The notes under the pieces were generated by a model that was not told where the DNA came from, ran no database searches, and saw only the letters and a program-made list of their open reading frames with translations. Source: Kutzneria chonburiensis (GTDB taxonomy: Bacteria > Actinomycetota > Actinomycetes > Mycobacteriales > Pseudonocardiaceae). From it: 64,000 bases of DNA. Shown piece after piece: positions 48,787 to 58,200 of this stretch. The stretch covers positions 4,030,001 to 4,094,000 of the forward strand of contig NZ_CP097263.1 of the NCBI RefSeq assembly GCF_028622115.1, in the 5' to 3' direction. The position numbers and the translations under genes are program-made. Position 1 is the first letter of the stretch. Each line of letters starts with the position of its first letter.

Positions 48787-51700
48787 CGCGCCCCAGCGGG
48801 TCAGCTGCTCGTCGGCGATCGTCGCGACGGCCAGCGGGTCGAGTAGCGCCAGTCCCTTCAAGCAATCCCGCCAGGCCGCCGTGGTCAGCGCGGCGGCAAC
48901 GGCACGGCGGGCGCGCGGGATGAGCCGGCCCCGATTGTCGGCCGTGGCCGCGAGTCCGGCCAGCGCGTTCGCGAACCCGGCGGCCAGGCCGTCGTCGACG
49001 GTGACAGTGGACAGCAGCCTTTCGGCCCGCCTCGGATCGTGCGGGCCGAGCGTGTCGACGACCGCCAGCAACGCCAGCGCCCGCGCCGTCGGGTCGTCGA
49101 TCCGGGCCAGGACCGCTTCGCAGCTGTCCGCCAGCCGCACCACTCCGGCGGCGGCCACGACCGCCAGCGCCTTCGCGCGGGTCGGCAGTTCGCTGATCAG
49201 CTCGGCCTGTTGGGCGGCCAGGTCCAACCGCCCGAGGGCCGCGTTGGCCCGGGCCAGATCGATCAGCGCCTGATCGCGTTCCTCGGGGTACGGAATCTGG
49301 TCGATGAACTCCAGCGCGCGGTCGATGAGATCGGTGGGCCGGTTGATCACGCTGACCGCCCGCACCAGCGACGCGTACGCCTCCACCTGGAAGTCCGGGT
49401 GATGGACCTGCTCGATCGAGTGCAGCGTCTCGTCGATGAGGCGGGTCACGCGATCGTGCTGCCCGATGGTGGTCAGCCCCTCGATGAGATTGGCCATCGC
49501 CTCGGCCTGGTAGATCAGGATGTCGTCCTGGCGGGACAGCTCCTCGACGAGATCGGCCAGGCGGAGGCAGCGTTCGGCGTCGCCGGTCAGCGCGATCGCC
49601 TTGACCAGCACAGCCAGCGCGCGCATCAGGGGCCCCGCAAGGGTTTCCCGCCGCAGAAACTGCTCCGCCTCGTCGGCGATCTGACGGGCCGACGCCGGGT
49701 CGCCGACGGCCAGCAGCGTGACCAGATTGGCGAACACGGTGCCGTAGGGCCAGATCAGACTGTCGCCGCGGGCGAGGGCCAACACCTCGCCGACGAGCGC
49801 CCGGACCCGGACGCCGTCACCGGCCGTGGCCGCGATCTGCGCGATGCCGACCAGTGCCCCGGCCCGAGGCAGCGTCCTGGTCAGCATGTTCACGATGCCG
49901 CGGGCCAGCTCGGCAGCCCGGTCGAAGTTCCCGCCGAGCGCGTACACCCGGGCCAGTGCGTCCGACTCGATCGTGATCGAGTGCTGGGCGATCAGTGCTT
50001 CCGCCTGCCCGGCCAGCCGGCCGGCCCGATACCGGTCGCCGCCGGTCGCCGCGGCCAGGGCCAGGGCGCTCAGTGTTCCGGCGCGCCGCGCGGGATCGTC
50101 GATCTGCGCGGCGTAGGACTCGGCGCTGTCGGCGATCCACGCCGTCCAGGCTCCGTCGCCCATCGCGGCGACTTCGTTGACCAGCGTGGCCAATGCGCGG
50201 GCCCGGAGTTGGGGCGTGGTGGACCAGACATCCGGCACCAGCCGGGCCAGCTGGTGAATCGCTGCCTCCACCTCGCGGGCGAGCCGGACGGCGCGCGGCC
50301 GGTCACCCTGCCGCCCGGCCCGACCGACCAGCTTGGTGAGCTGCGCCAGCCGCACCTCACGGTCGGCGATCCGCCGGAGCACGGCCTCGGCGCGATCGAG
50401 ATCCGCGATGACCGAGCCGATCACCGCCAGCGCCTCCTCGCGTTCGGTGGAGAAGCCGATCTGGGCCACGAAGGCCGCGGCGTCGTCCGCCAGCCGCGTC
50501 GCCAGGACGGTGTCGCCAACCGTGACCGCCACGACGGCCAGCCGGGCCACCGTCTCGGCCCGATCGGCGTCGGAGTGCTCGTCCTCGTAGGCCGACTGTT
50601 CGCCGGCCGCGATCAGGCGGAGGGCTTGGTCGCGGTCACCGGCGGACCCGACCGCGACGGCCAGACCGGTCACGATCTCGCGGCGCTCCCTGGTCCCGCC
50701 GCCGGCCATGATCGCTTCGGCTTGGTCGGCCGGTCGGCGGATCCGGTCCCACAGGCCACCGATGCTCGCGGCGGCCAGCATCCCGGTGAGCCAGGACCCG
50801 AGGCCGCTCGTGCCTCGTGGCTTCAGCGTCTCGGCGTAGGCCAGCGCCCGCTCCGCCTGCGGCTGGTGGCCGGTCTCGGCGAGGGCCAGCACCTCCCGAT
50901 AGTGCGGCTCGGCCAGTCCCAGTGCGGCATCGACCTCGTCGGCGAGCCTGGCCGCACGCGCGTGGTCACCGGCGATGGCGGCGACCCGAGCGAGGTCCAC
51001 CAGCGACTGCTGGCGCTCGTCGCGGGACACGATCCGGCCGACGAGCGTTTCGGCTCGGTCCAGGTCGTCGCGCTCCGACCAGATCCGCGCCAGGTTGCCG
51101 AGCAGGCCGTCGGCCGAGAATCCCCCGTTGGACAGGAGCGTCTCCACCTCGCCGGACGTCGAGGCCGCGGCATCGAGGTCGCCGAGGGCAGCCTGCGCAT
51201 CGACCAGTTCGACCAGCGCGGCCACCGGCGACTGGGGAAAGGTGATCCGGGAGATGGCCTGCCGCGCCGTCGCGACGAGCAGTCGCGCCCGTGCCGGGTC
51301 GGTGGCCGCGACCGCGACCGCGGTGCGGGTCAGCACCCGGGCCTGGAAGTCGGTGTCGTCGACCGCCGACGCGATCACCTCGGCATCACCGTGCCCGGCC
51401 ATCGCAGTGACCAGCTCCAGCCGTAGCCAGAAGCCTTCGCGGGCGTCCGCCAGCTGCTTGAGGCGCGCATCGGCCTCACGCGCCAGCCGGGCCGTTCGGT
51501 CGAGGTCGCCGGCGGCGACCGCGACGCGGACGATGCCGACCAGGGCCCCGACGTTCTTGAGGAGGTCACGGACGCGGCCGGCGATCAGTTCGGCCCGGGC
51601 GAAGTCACCGGTGCGGGCAACCGCTTCGGCCACGAGAGCCAGCGTGAAGTCCCGATACTGCTCCTCGACCCGGTCGACCAGGGCCACCAGATCGTCGATC

Positions 51701-53316
51701 AGGTCGGCGGCGGCCGCCCGGCCGACCTCGTTCACGGCCAGGGCCGAAACCAGGCTGACCAGGGCCCCGGCCTTCGGCATGGGGTCGGTCGCCTCGACGT
51801 GGGTGACGAGGTCGGCGGCAAAGCGGATGGCCTCGTTGTCGTTGCCCTGTAGGGCATTCGCTTCGACCAAGGCGAGCAGCGTGTCACGGCGGCTGCCCCA
51901 GTCCTGCATGCCGGCGGCGAAGCCCTCGGCCCGCACGGGCTGGCCGATCAAGGTCCACACGGCCGCCAGTTGCGCGGGGACGTCGGTGGTGCGGCGGAGG
52001 AGGCTGTCGCGTTCGATGGCCAGCAGGCCGAGGCCGATGAGGTCGGGGCTGTGCTGGGCGGACAACGCCTGCTGGGCCACGCGAATCTCGGTCAGCCCCA
52101 ACAGATCGCCGCCGGTGAGGATGCGCATGCGGCGGTGCCGGGCCTGGTCGGTGGCGTACTGGGTGAGACGGTCCAGATCGTCGGCGGCGGCAAGGGCCTG
52201 GGGGTAGGCGCGGAGCAGGTACTGCGGGGTGTCGACGGGCCAGTCCTGGTAGGAGTCGGCCCAAGTGGCCAGCTGGCGGTGGTAGGCGCGGAGACCGCCG
52301 CGGCCGAGTTGCTGGGTGGCCAACTCGCGCAAGGTCTCGTGTGAGAACAGGTGCACCGGCGCGGACGGATAGCCGGCGACGGGCGGTCCGATCCAGGCGG
52401 ACAGGCTCCGGCCGAAGGTGCCCTGGAGCAGGCGGCGGATCTCGTACGCCGGGTGCTCGGTGAGCTCGGCGAGATCGTCGGCGGTCAGGCCGCCGCCGGA
52501 CGCGGCGATCAGCCCGAGCAGGTCGCGTTGCAGCTGCGGTCCGGACAGGACGGTGTCGAGCTCGAGACCGGCGAGCCGGGCGACTTCGCTGGCGTGTGGG
52601 GAAACCGCGAGCTCGCGGATCGGGACTGTCCGAAGTGGATGGTCGTCGGGCACGTCGTCGGGCAGCCGCAGCCCGGGCCGGCTGGTGACGAGCACCCGTA
52701 CGGACGGTGGGGGTCGGCGCGGCAGCAACGCGGCGACGCTGGCCAAGCCGGCCGGCCGAGTGTCCTCGTCGAGACCGTCGATCACCAGGAGCAGGCGACG
52801 ACCCGCGGCCGCGGCGTCTTCGAGCAGCTGGAGCATGTCGCCGACCTTGGCGCCGGCCGTCGCCGTGCCGGTCGGCTGGTGCAGCAGCGCGGCCAGCTGC
52901 TCGGACACCGCGGCGACGAACGCCCCGCTGTCCGACTGGCCGGTGTGCCGGGTGGACACGAAGAACGCCACGACGTCGACCCCGACCGGCGGATGCAACA
53001 CGAACCACGCCGCCAGGGCCGACTTCCCGGCCCACGGCCCGGCCTGCCACCAGGCGTACGGGGCGTCCCCGGTGCAGAACCGGGTCAGCTCGGCCAGCTC
53101 CGCGTCCCGGTCCAGCAGCTGATCCGGCGCGGTGTCCCGGACCTGGGCGCGATAGGCGGCCAAGACCGCCGCGGGCAGCTTCCCGTGCACCTGGGTGATG
53201 TGCACGCCGCCGTAGATCACGCCGGCCTGCACGACGTTGTGCGCGGTCCCGGACATCACGTTGTCCACCCGCAGCCCGTCGAGATCCGCCGGCCGCTCAG
53301 GTTCCGACGTCGCCAC
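48778..53316 (-). CDS. large STAND-like NTPase with alpha-solenoid repeats
   Basis: A protein of 1512 residues. The N-terminus has VDNVMSGTAHNVVQAGVIYG (residues about 17-36), a short element found at the start of many actinobacterial STAND or TPR proteins and likely used in partner assembly. The NTPase has a variant Walker A AGPWAGKS (92-99), Walker B LLLVIDGLDED (about 175-185) and the following strand VRVLVTSRPGLR, all like NACHT/AAA STAND proteins. Residues about 350-1512 are degenerate 40-50-residue helical repeats with GD..RA...A spacing, a likely sensor solenoid. No separate effector domain is visible. The GTG at 53316 has GGGAGG eight bases before it; GTG 53325 is too close. It is a lone gene flanked by repeats B1 and B2. 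A defence or stress-switch role is inferred. Confidence 0.82.
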   Translation of the reverse strand: MATSEPERPADLDGLRVDNVMSGTAHNVVQAGVIYGGVHITQVHGKLPAAVLAAYRAQVRDTAPDQLLDRDAELAELTRFCTGDAPYAWWQAGPWAGKSALAAWFVLHPPVGVDVVAFFVSTRHTGQSDSGAFVAAVSEQLAALLHQPTGTATAGAKVGDMLQLLEDAAAAGRRLLLVIDGLDEDTRPAGLASVAALLPRRPPPSVRVLVTSRPGLRLPDDVPDDHPLRTVPIRELAVSPHASEVARLAGLELDTVLSGPQLQRDLLGLIAASGGGLTADDLAELTEHPAYEIRRLLQGTFGRSLSAWIGPPVAGYPSAPVHLFSHETLRELATQQLGRGGLRAYHRQLATWADSYQDWPVDTPQYLLRAYPQALAAADDLDRLTQYATDQARHRRMRILTGGDLLGLTEIRVAQQALSAQHSPDLIGLGLLAIERDSLLRRTTDVPAQLAAVWTLIGQPVRAEGFAAGMQDWGSRRDTLLALVEANALQGNDNEAIRFAADLVTHVEATDPMPKAGALVSLVSALAVNEVGRAAAADLIDDLVALVDRVEEQYRDFTLALVAEAVARTGDFARAELIAGRVRDLLKNVGALVGIVRVAVAAGDLDRTARLAREADARLKQLADAREGFWLRLELVTAMAGHGDAEVIASAVDDTDFQARVLTRTAVAVAATDPARARLLVATARQAISRITFPQSPVAALVELVDAQAALGDLDAAASTSGEVETLLSNGGFSADGLLGNLARIWSERDDLDRAETLVGRIVSRDERQQSLVDLARVAAIAGDHARAARLADEVDAALGLAEPHYREVLALAETGHQPQAERALAYAETLKPRGTSGLGSWLTGMLAAASIGGLWDRIRRPADQAEAIMAGGGTRERREIVTGLAVAVGSAGDRDQALRLIAAGEQSAYEDEHSDADRAETVARLAVVAVTVGDTVLATRLADDAAAFVAQIGFSTEREEALAVIGSVIADLDRAEAVLRRIADREVRLAQLTKLVGRAGRQGDRPRAVRLAREVEAAIHQLARLVPDVWSTTPQLRARALATLVNEVAAMGDGAWTAWIADSAESYAAQIDDPARRAGTLSALALAAATGGDRYRAGRLAGQAEALIAQHSITIESDALARVYALGGNFDRAAELARGIVNMLTRTLPRAGALVGIAQIAATAGDGVRVRALVGEVLALARGDSLIWPYGTVFANLVTLLAVGDPASARQIADEAEQFLRRETLAGPLMRALAVLVKAIALTGDAERCLRLADLVEELSRQDDILIYQAEAMANLIEGLTTIGQHDRVTRLIDETLHSIEQVHHPDFQVEAYASLVRAVSVINRPTDLIDRALEFIDQIPYPEERDQALIDLARANAALGRLDLAAQQAELISELPTRAKALAVVAAAGVVRLADSCEAVLARIDDPTARALALLAVVDTLGPHDPRRAERLLSTVTVDDGLAAGFANALAGLAATADNRGRLIPRARRAVAAALTTAAWRDCLKGLALLDPLAVATIADEQLTRWGAAT

Positions 53317-53423
53317 CCGGAGCACCTCCCAGGAACGGGTTCGCGACCATGGAATCGAGCGTTTCAGCCGGCACGGCCGGAACGGCCCAAATTCACCCGA
53401 TCAGCCGCCGCGCCCCAAGTGAT

Positions 53424-53476
53424 GTCACATGCGCTTCCGATGTGGCATCAGAGCGCAAGTGGGAAGCGCACGTGGC
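53424..53476. repeat. hairpin repeat family B, copy 2
   Basis: 21-base arms (53424-53444 and 53456-53476) with several mismatches around an 11-base loop; same geometry and core as copy 1. It lies six bases past the stop of the LysR-type gene and upstream of the STAND gene, so it can end the former. Confidence 0.75.
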
Positions 53477-53482
53477 GAGTCG

Positions 53483-54199
53483 TCAGCCGCGGCGGCGGGG
53501 CTTGCCCTTACCGGCACCCGCACCACGGCGCTGGTTGGCGGCGGGCTTTCGGGGCTCGGGCTTCCGCTTGGGGGTGGCCTTGGCGGGCTCGGGCTGGCTG
53601 CCGCGGCTGCTGTTCACGGTCCGCCCTCGCACGATGCCGATGAACTGCTCCATCAGCTCACCGGTCTCACCCTCCAACCAGGACAGCGCGACCTGGGACG
53701 TGGGGGCGTCGGGGAAAGGCCGGTAGGTGAGGCCCTTGCGGTGGTGCAGGCGGGCGAGCGACTGGGGCAGGACGAGCAGGCCGACGCCGGCCTCGACGAG
53801 CTCGATGGCGTCCTCGGTGGTGGCGGGACGGTCGAGGGCGGGCTTGCCGGGCAGCGGCGACGTCCACTGGAGAACGTCGTCGACGGGATGGAAGACGACG
53901 TCGTCGGCCAGGTCGGCGGGGGTCAACGAGTCGGCGGCGGCGAGGAAGTGGTCCTTGGGCACGACGACGACGGTGGTCTCGACGTAGAGCGGGATGGCGT
54001 GCAGGCCGGTGCGGTCGAAGGGCAGCCGCAGGAGCACGGCGTCGGCATCGCCGTCACGTACGGCGGCGGCAGCCGAGGCGGCGGTCACCCGAACGAGGGT
54101 GATGGGCACGTCGGGCAGACGCTCCTGCCAGGTGCGCACCCACTTGGCGGGAGTGACCCCGGGCACGTAGGCGAGCCGGAACGAGGCAGGTGCAGTCAC
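53483..54199 (-). CDS. LysR effector-domain protein lacking a DNA-binding domain
   Basis: A 238-residue protein with only the LysR substrate-binding fold (ASFRLAYVPGVTPAKWVRTW ... LYVETTVVVVPKDHFLAAAD ... VGLLVLPQSLARLHHRKGLT). The usual N-terminal helix-turn-helix is absent. The tail after residue about 205 is strongly basic (KPEPRKPAANQRRGAGAGKG then Lys/Arg), which might bind nucleic acid instead. The GTG at 54199 is divergent from the DUF5997 gene with a 33-base gap. This pairing recurs in actinomycetes, so the two may work together. No ligand is known. Confidence 0.78.
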   Translation of the reverse strand: MTAPASFRLAYVPGVTPAKWVRTWQERLPDVPITLVRVTAASAAAAVRDGDADAVLLRLPFDRTGLHAIPLYVETTVVVVPKDHFLAAADSLTPADLADDVVFHPVDDVLQWTSPLPGKPALDRPATTEDAIELVEAGVGLLVLPQSLARLHHRKGLTYRPFPDAPTSQVALSWLEGETGELMEQFIGIVRGRTVNSSRGSQPEPAKATPKRKPEPRKPAANQRRGAGAGKGKPRRRG

Positions 54200-54232
54200 G
54201 GCCAAGAGGCTACCGGCCACTACCCTGTGCCC

Positions 54233-54661
54233 ATGACGTCGCACAAGACCCCCCAGACGATGAAGCCGGCGACGGCGGCCAAGAAGCTGGGCGTGTACCT
54301 GGAGGCCACGCCCGAGGAGTTCCGGGACGGGGTCGTGTCGCGCGACGAGCTGAACGAGCTCCAGGCCAACCCGCCGCAGTGGCTGAGCGACCTGCGCCGC
54401 AACGGCCCGCACCCGCGTCAGGTGGTGGCCACGAAGCTGGGCGTGTCGATCGGCGGCCTGGCCCGCGGCGGCGTGACGGAGGCGCTGACCACCGAGCAGA
54501 TCGAGGCGCTCAAGACGGAGAACCCGGACTGGCTGACCCACGAGCGCGAGGTGCAGGCCGGCTTCCGTGACGAGCAGCAGCGCCTGAAGGACCGCCCGGC
54601 CAAGGCCGCCCCGAAGCCGGCGGCCAAGGCTCCGGTGAAGAACAACCGGCGCGGCCGCTAA
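54233..54661 (+). CDS. DUF5997 family protein
   Basis: A 142-residue soluble protein: KPATAAKKLGVYLEATPEEF, then DELNELQANPPQWLSDLRRN and VATKLGVSIGGLARGGVTEA, the DUF5997 pattern. The C-terminus is a Lys/Ala/Pro-rich basic tail. Function unknown. The repeated AAKKLGV/ATKLGV pieces suggest a small helical DNA- or protein-binding unit. It is divergent from the LysR effector-domain gene, a conserved arrangement, and its stop overlaps that of the convergent Lrp gene. Confidence 0.82.
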   Translation: MTSHKTPQTMKPATAAKKLGVYLEATPEEFRDGVVSRDELNELQANPPQWLSDLRRNGPHPRQVVATKLGVSIGGLARGGVTEALTTEQIEALKTENPDWLTHEREVQAGFRDEQQRLKDRPAKAAPKPAAKAPVKNNRRGR

Positions 54662-55146
54662 GCGCCCTCGACCACGTCGAACAGCGGATCCACCCGGTAG
54701 GTCACGGGCTGGGTGAGGGACACGGCGGTGGTGCTACGCAGCACGCCCTGGCAGGCCAGCACCGAGGCGACGACCTGGTGCAGGTGCTGGTTGTCCCGCG
54801 CGACCACGCGAACCAGCAGGTCGCCGGCGCCGGCGATGCCGTGCGCCTCCAGCACGTACGGCACGGTCTTGAGGCCGGCGACGGCCTCGTTGAAGCGCCC
54901 CTGCGCGACCTCCAGCGTGACGAAGGCGGTGACCTCGAGGCCCAAGGCCTTGAGGTCGACGCCGCGTCCGCGATCACCGACGACGTCGCGTTCCAGACGC
55001 TGGACGCGGGCGTGGGCGGTGTTGCGGGCGACGCCGAGCAGCGTGGCGAGCTCGGTGATGCCGGCCCGGGGCCGTCGCACCAGCTCACGCAGTATGCGCA
55101 GGTCCAGTGTGTCGAGAGTCACCGTTCTGCTCACTCCCTCGCCCAT
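54658..55146 (-). CDS. Lrp/AsnC-family transcriptional regulator
   Basis: A regulator of about 162 residues from the ATG at 55146 (MGEGVSRTVTLDTLDLRIL). The helix-turn-helix is RAGITELATLLGVARNTAHA, followed by a RAM domain with the family-typical AHGIAGAGDLLVRVVARDNQ. A longer frame to 55221 crosses the likely promoter region. It is divergent from the indolepyruvate:ferredoxin oxidoreductase gene, and regulators of this kind commonly control that gene in response to aromatic or branched amino acids. Its stop overlaps the DUF5997 stop. Confidence 0.88.
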   Translation of the reverse strand: MGEGVSRTVTLDTLDLRILRELVRRPRAGITELATLLGVARNTAHARVQRLERDVVGDRGRGVDLKALGLEVTAFVTLEVAQGRFNEAVAGLKTVPYVLEAHGIAGAGDLLVRVVARDNQHLHQVVASVLACQGVLRSTTAVSLTQPVTYRVDPLFDVVEGA

Positions 55147-55257
55147 TAGGCCGTCCGTGCTGAGCATATCGCTCAATCGGACGACCCTCATGTTGCGCAT
55201 TAGCCCTGGTAGGACGTGCAATCTAGGTCAACCTGCGCAGGCTATAGGAGGGTCGCA

Positions 55258-58200
55258 GTGTCCGATCGGCAGCTGCTCAACGGTGTGCACGCGCTGGCCC
55301 GGCTTCTCGTCGACCAGAGCGAGGCCGATCGCGCCCGCGGCTGGCGCACGGCCGGCCTGGTCTCGGGCTACCGCGGCTCCCCGCTGGCCGGGCTCGACCA
55401 GCTCCTGCAGAAGCAGGAGAAGCTGCTCACCGAGCACGACATCCGGTTCGTGCCGGGCGTGAACGAGGAGCTCGCGGCGACCGTCGTGTACGGCTCGCAG
55501 CTGAGCACGCAGCTGCCGGATCCGAGCTTCGACGGCGTCTTCGGCCTCTGGTACGGCAAGGCCCCGGGCGTCGACCGCTCCTCGGACGCCTTCAAGCACG
55601 CCAACTGGATGGGCACGACCCCGCGCGGCGGCGTGCTGGCCGTGGCCGGCGACGACCCGGCGGCCAAGTCGTCGACGCTGCCGTCGAACTCGGCGATGGC
55701 GCTGGCCGAGTCGATGATGCCGGTGCTGGCCCCGGCCTCCGTGGCCGACGTGCTGCGGCTGGGCCGGCTGGGCATCGAGATGTCCCGCTACGCCGGCACC
55801 TGGGTCGGCCTGACCATCCTGACCAGCATCGCCGACGCCACCGAGGTGGTGGACGTGGCCTCGCCGGTCGACGTCACGATCCCGGAGTTCAGCTGGCGGG
55901 GCCGCCCGTGGCAGCCGACGCACCGGCCGGGCGTCGACATCCCGGCGGCGATCGAGATGGAACCCGAGGTGCTGGACGGCCGGCTCATGGCGGCCACGGC
56001 GTTCGCGCGGGCCAACGGGATCAACACGATCGAAGGCGCGACCGACGGCGCGAAGATCGGCTTCATCGGGGTCGGACGGTCCTATGTGGAGCTTCGGGAA
56101 GCGTTGCACCGACTCGGGATCGACGAGCAGATCCACCGTGTGCGGATGCTGCGCCTCGGCCTGGTGCACCCGCTCGACCAGGAGACGGTCCGCGAGTTCG
56201 CCGAGGACCTTGACGAGATCGTGGTGGTGGAGGACAAGCGCGCCTTCGTGGAGCCGATGGTCCGCGACGCCCTCTACGACCTCCCGACCCGGCCGCGCGT
56301 GCGGGGCAAGGACATCATCCCGGTCAACGGCGAGCTCGACGCCGACCGGATCGCGTTGTCGCTGACCAAGCCGCTGACCGAGCGGTTCGGCGCGGACGCC
56401 GTGCATCCGTTGCCGCGCAAGCGTCCGCTGCTGACGCTGACCGCGGTCAGCCGGACGCCGTTCTTCTGCTCGGGCTGCCCGCACAACCGGTCCACGGTGG
56501 TGCCGGAGGGTTCGCTGGCATCGGCCGGCATCGGCTGCCACGCGATGACCACGTTCATGGACCGCAGCCTGGGCATGACGCAGATGGGCGGCGAAGGTGC
56601 GACCTGGGTCGGCGCGGCCCCGTTCAGCGGCACCGGCCACATGTTCCAGAACCTGGGCGACGGCACGTTCTTCCACTCCGGCAGCCTGGCCGTCCGGCAG
56701 GCGGTGTCGGCCGGCACGGACATCACGTTCAAGCTGCTCTACAACAGCGCGGTGGCGATGACCGGCGGCCAGGACGCCGAGGGCGCCATCGACCCGATCG
56801 GCGTCACACACCTGCTGCACGCCGAAGGCGTGGCGAAAATCGTTGTGGTGACGGACAATCCGCGCAAGTACCGGCGCGGCACGCCTTGGGCGTCCGGCGT
56901 GACCGTCAGGCATCGTGACGATCTCGATGACGTACAACGCGAACTTCGGACGGTCAAGGGCACGACCGTTCTCCTGTACGACCAGGCGTGCGCGGCCGAG
57001 ACGCGCCGCAAGCGCAAGCGCGGCAAGATTTCCGAGCCGCCACAGCGCGTGTTCATCAACGAGGCGGTGTGCGAGGGCTGCGGCGACTGCGGCGCGAAGT
57101 CCAACTGCCTGAGCGTGGAGCCGGTGGACACCGACTTCGGCCGCAAGACCCGGATCGACCAGACCTCGTGCAACAAGGACTTCTCCTGCCTGCTCGGCGA
57201 CTGCCCGTCGTTCATGACGGTGATTCCCGGCAGTGCCAAGGCAAAGGTCGCGATGCCGACGCTGAGCGGCGACCTGGCCGAGCCGGCGCACAAGCCCGGC
57301 CAGGCCAATGTGGTGCTGGTCGGCGTGGGCGGAACCGGTGTGGTGACGGCGAATCAGGTGCTGGCCAACGCGGCGCTGCTCGACGGCATGGATGCCCGTG
57401 CGATGGACCAGACTGGTCTGAGCCAGAAGGCCGGCGCGGTGGTCTCGCACCTGCGGATCGGCCCGGAGCACCGGGAGCGCCCGGGTCTGGTCGGGCTTGG
57501 CGCCGCCGACACGTACCTGGCGTTCGACGCCCTCGCCGCCACGTCAGCGTCCAATTTGGACCGCTGCGCGCCGGATCGCACGGTCGCCGTGGTGTCGACC
57601 AGCCAGACGCCGACCGGCGAGACCGTCACCGACCCGTCGAAGATCCTGCCGGCCAGCAGCACGTTGCTCGGCACCATCGCCGACCGCACGGTCGGCGGCC
57701 GCATGGTCACCGTGGACGCGCTCGGCCTGGCGGCAAAGCTCTTCGGCAGCACCACCGCCGCCAACTTCCTGGTGATCGGCGCGGCCTACCAGTCCGGGCT
57801 GCTGCCGATGAGCGCCGCGTCGATCGAGGCCGCCATCGAGCAGAACGGCGTCGGCGTCGCCACCACGATCCAGGCCTTCCGCGCCGGCCGCCGGCTCGTG
57901 CTCGACCCGACCTGGCCGTCCACCGAGGACACCGCCAAGGACGAGCTGCCCAGGACCGATCTGCCCAGGACCGATCTGCTCCGGGCCGAGCCTTTCCTCG
58001 CCACCGCAAGGGTAATCCTGGCCGAGGCCGGCATCGAGTCGGCCACCGCGCTGACCCGCACCGCCGATCTGATCGGCTACCAGGACACGCGCTACGCCCG
58101 CCGGTACGTCGACGTTCTCACCGGGGTGGAGAGCGAGGCCGTACGGGAGGTCGTGGCGCGCCAGCTCTACAAGTTGATGGCGTACAAGGATGAGTACGAG

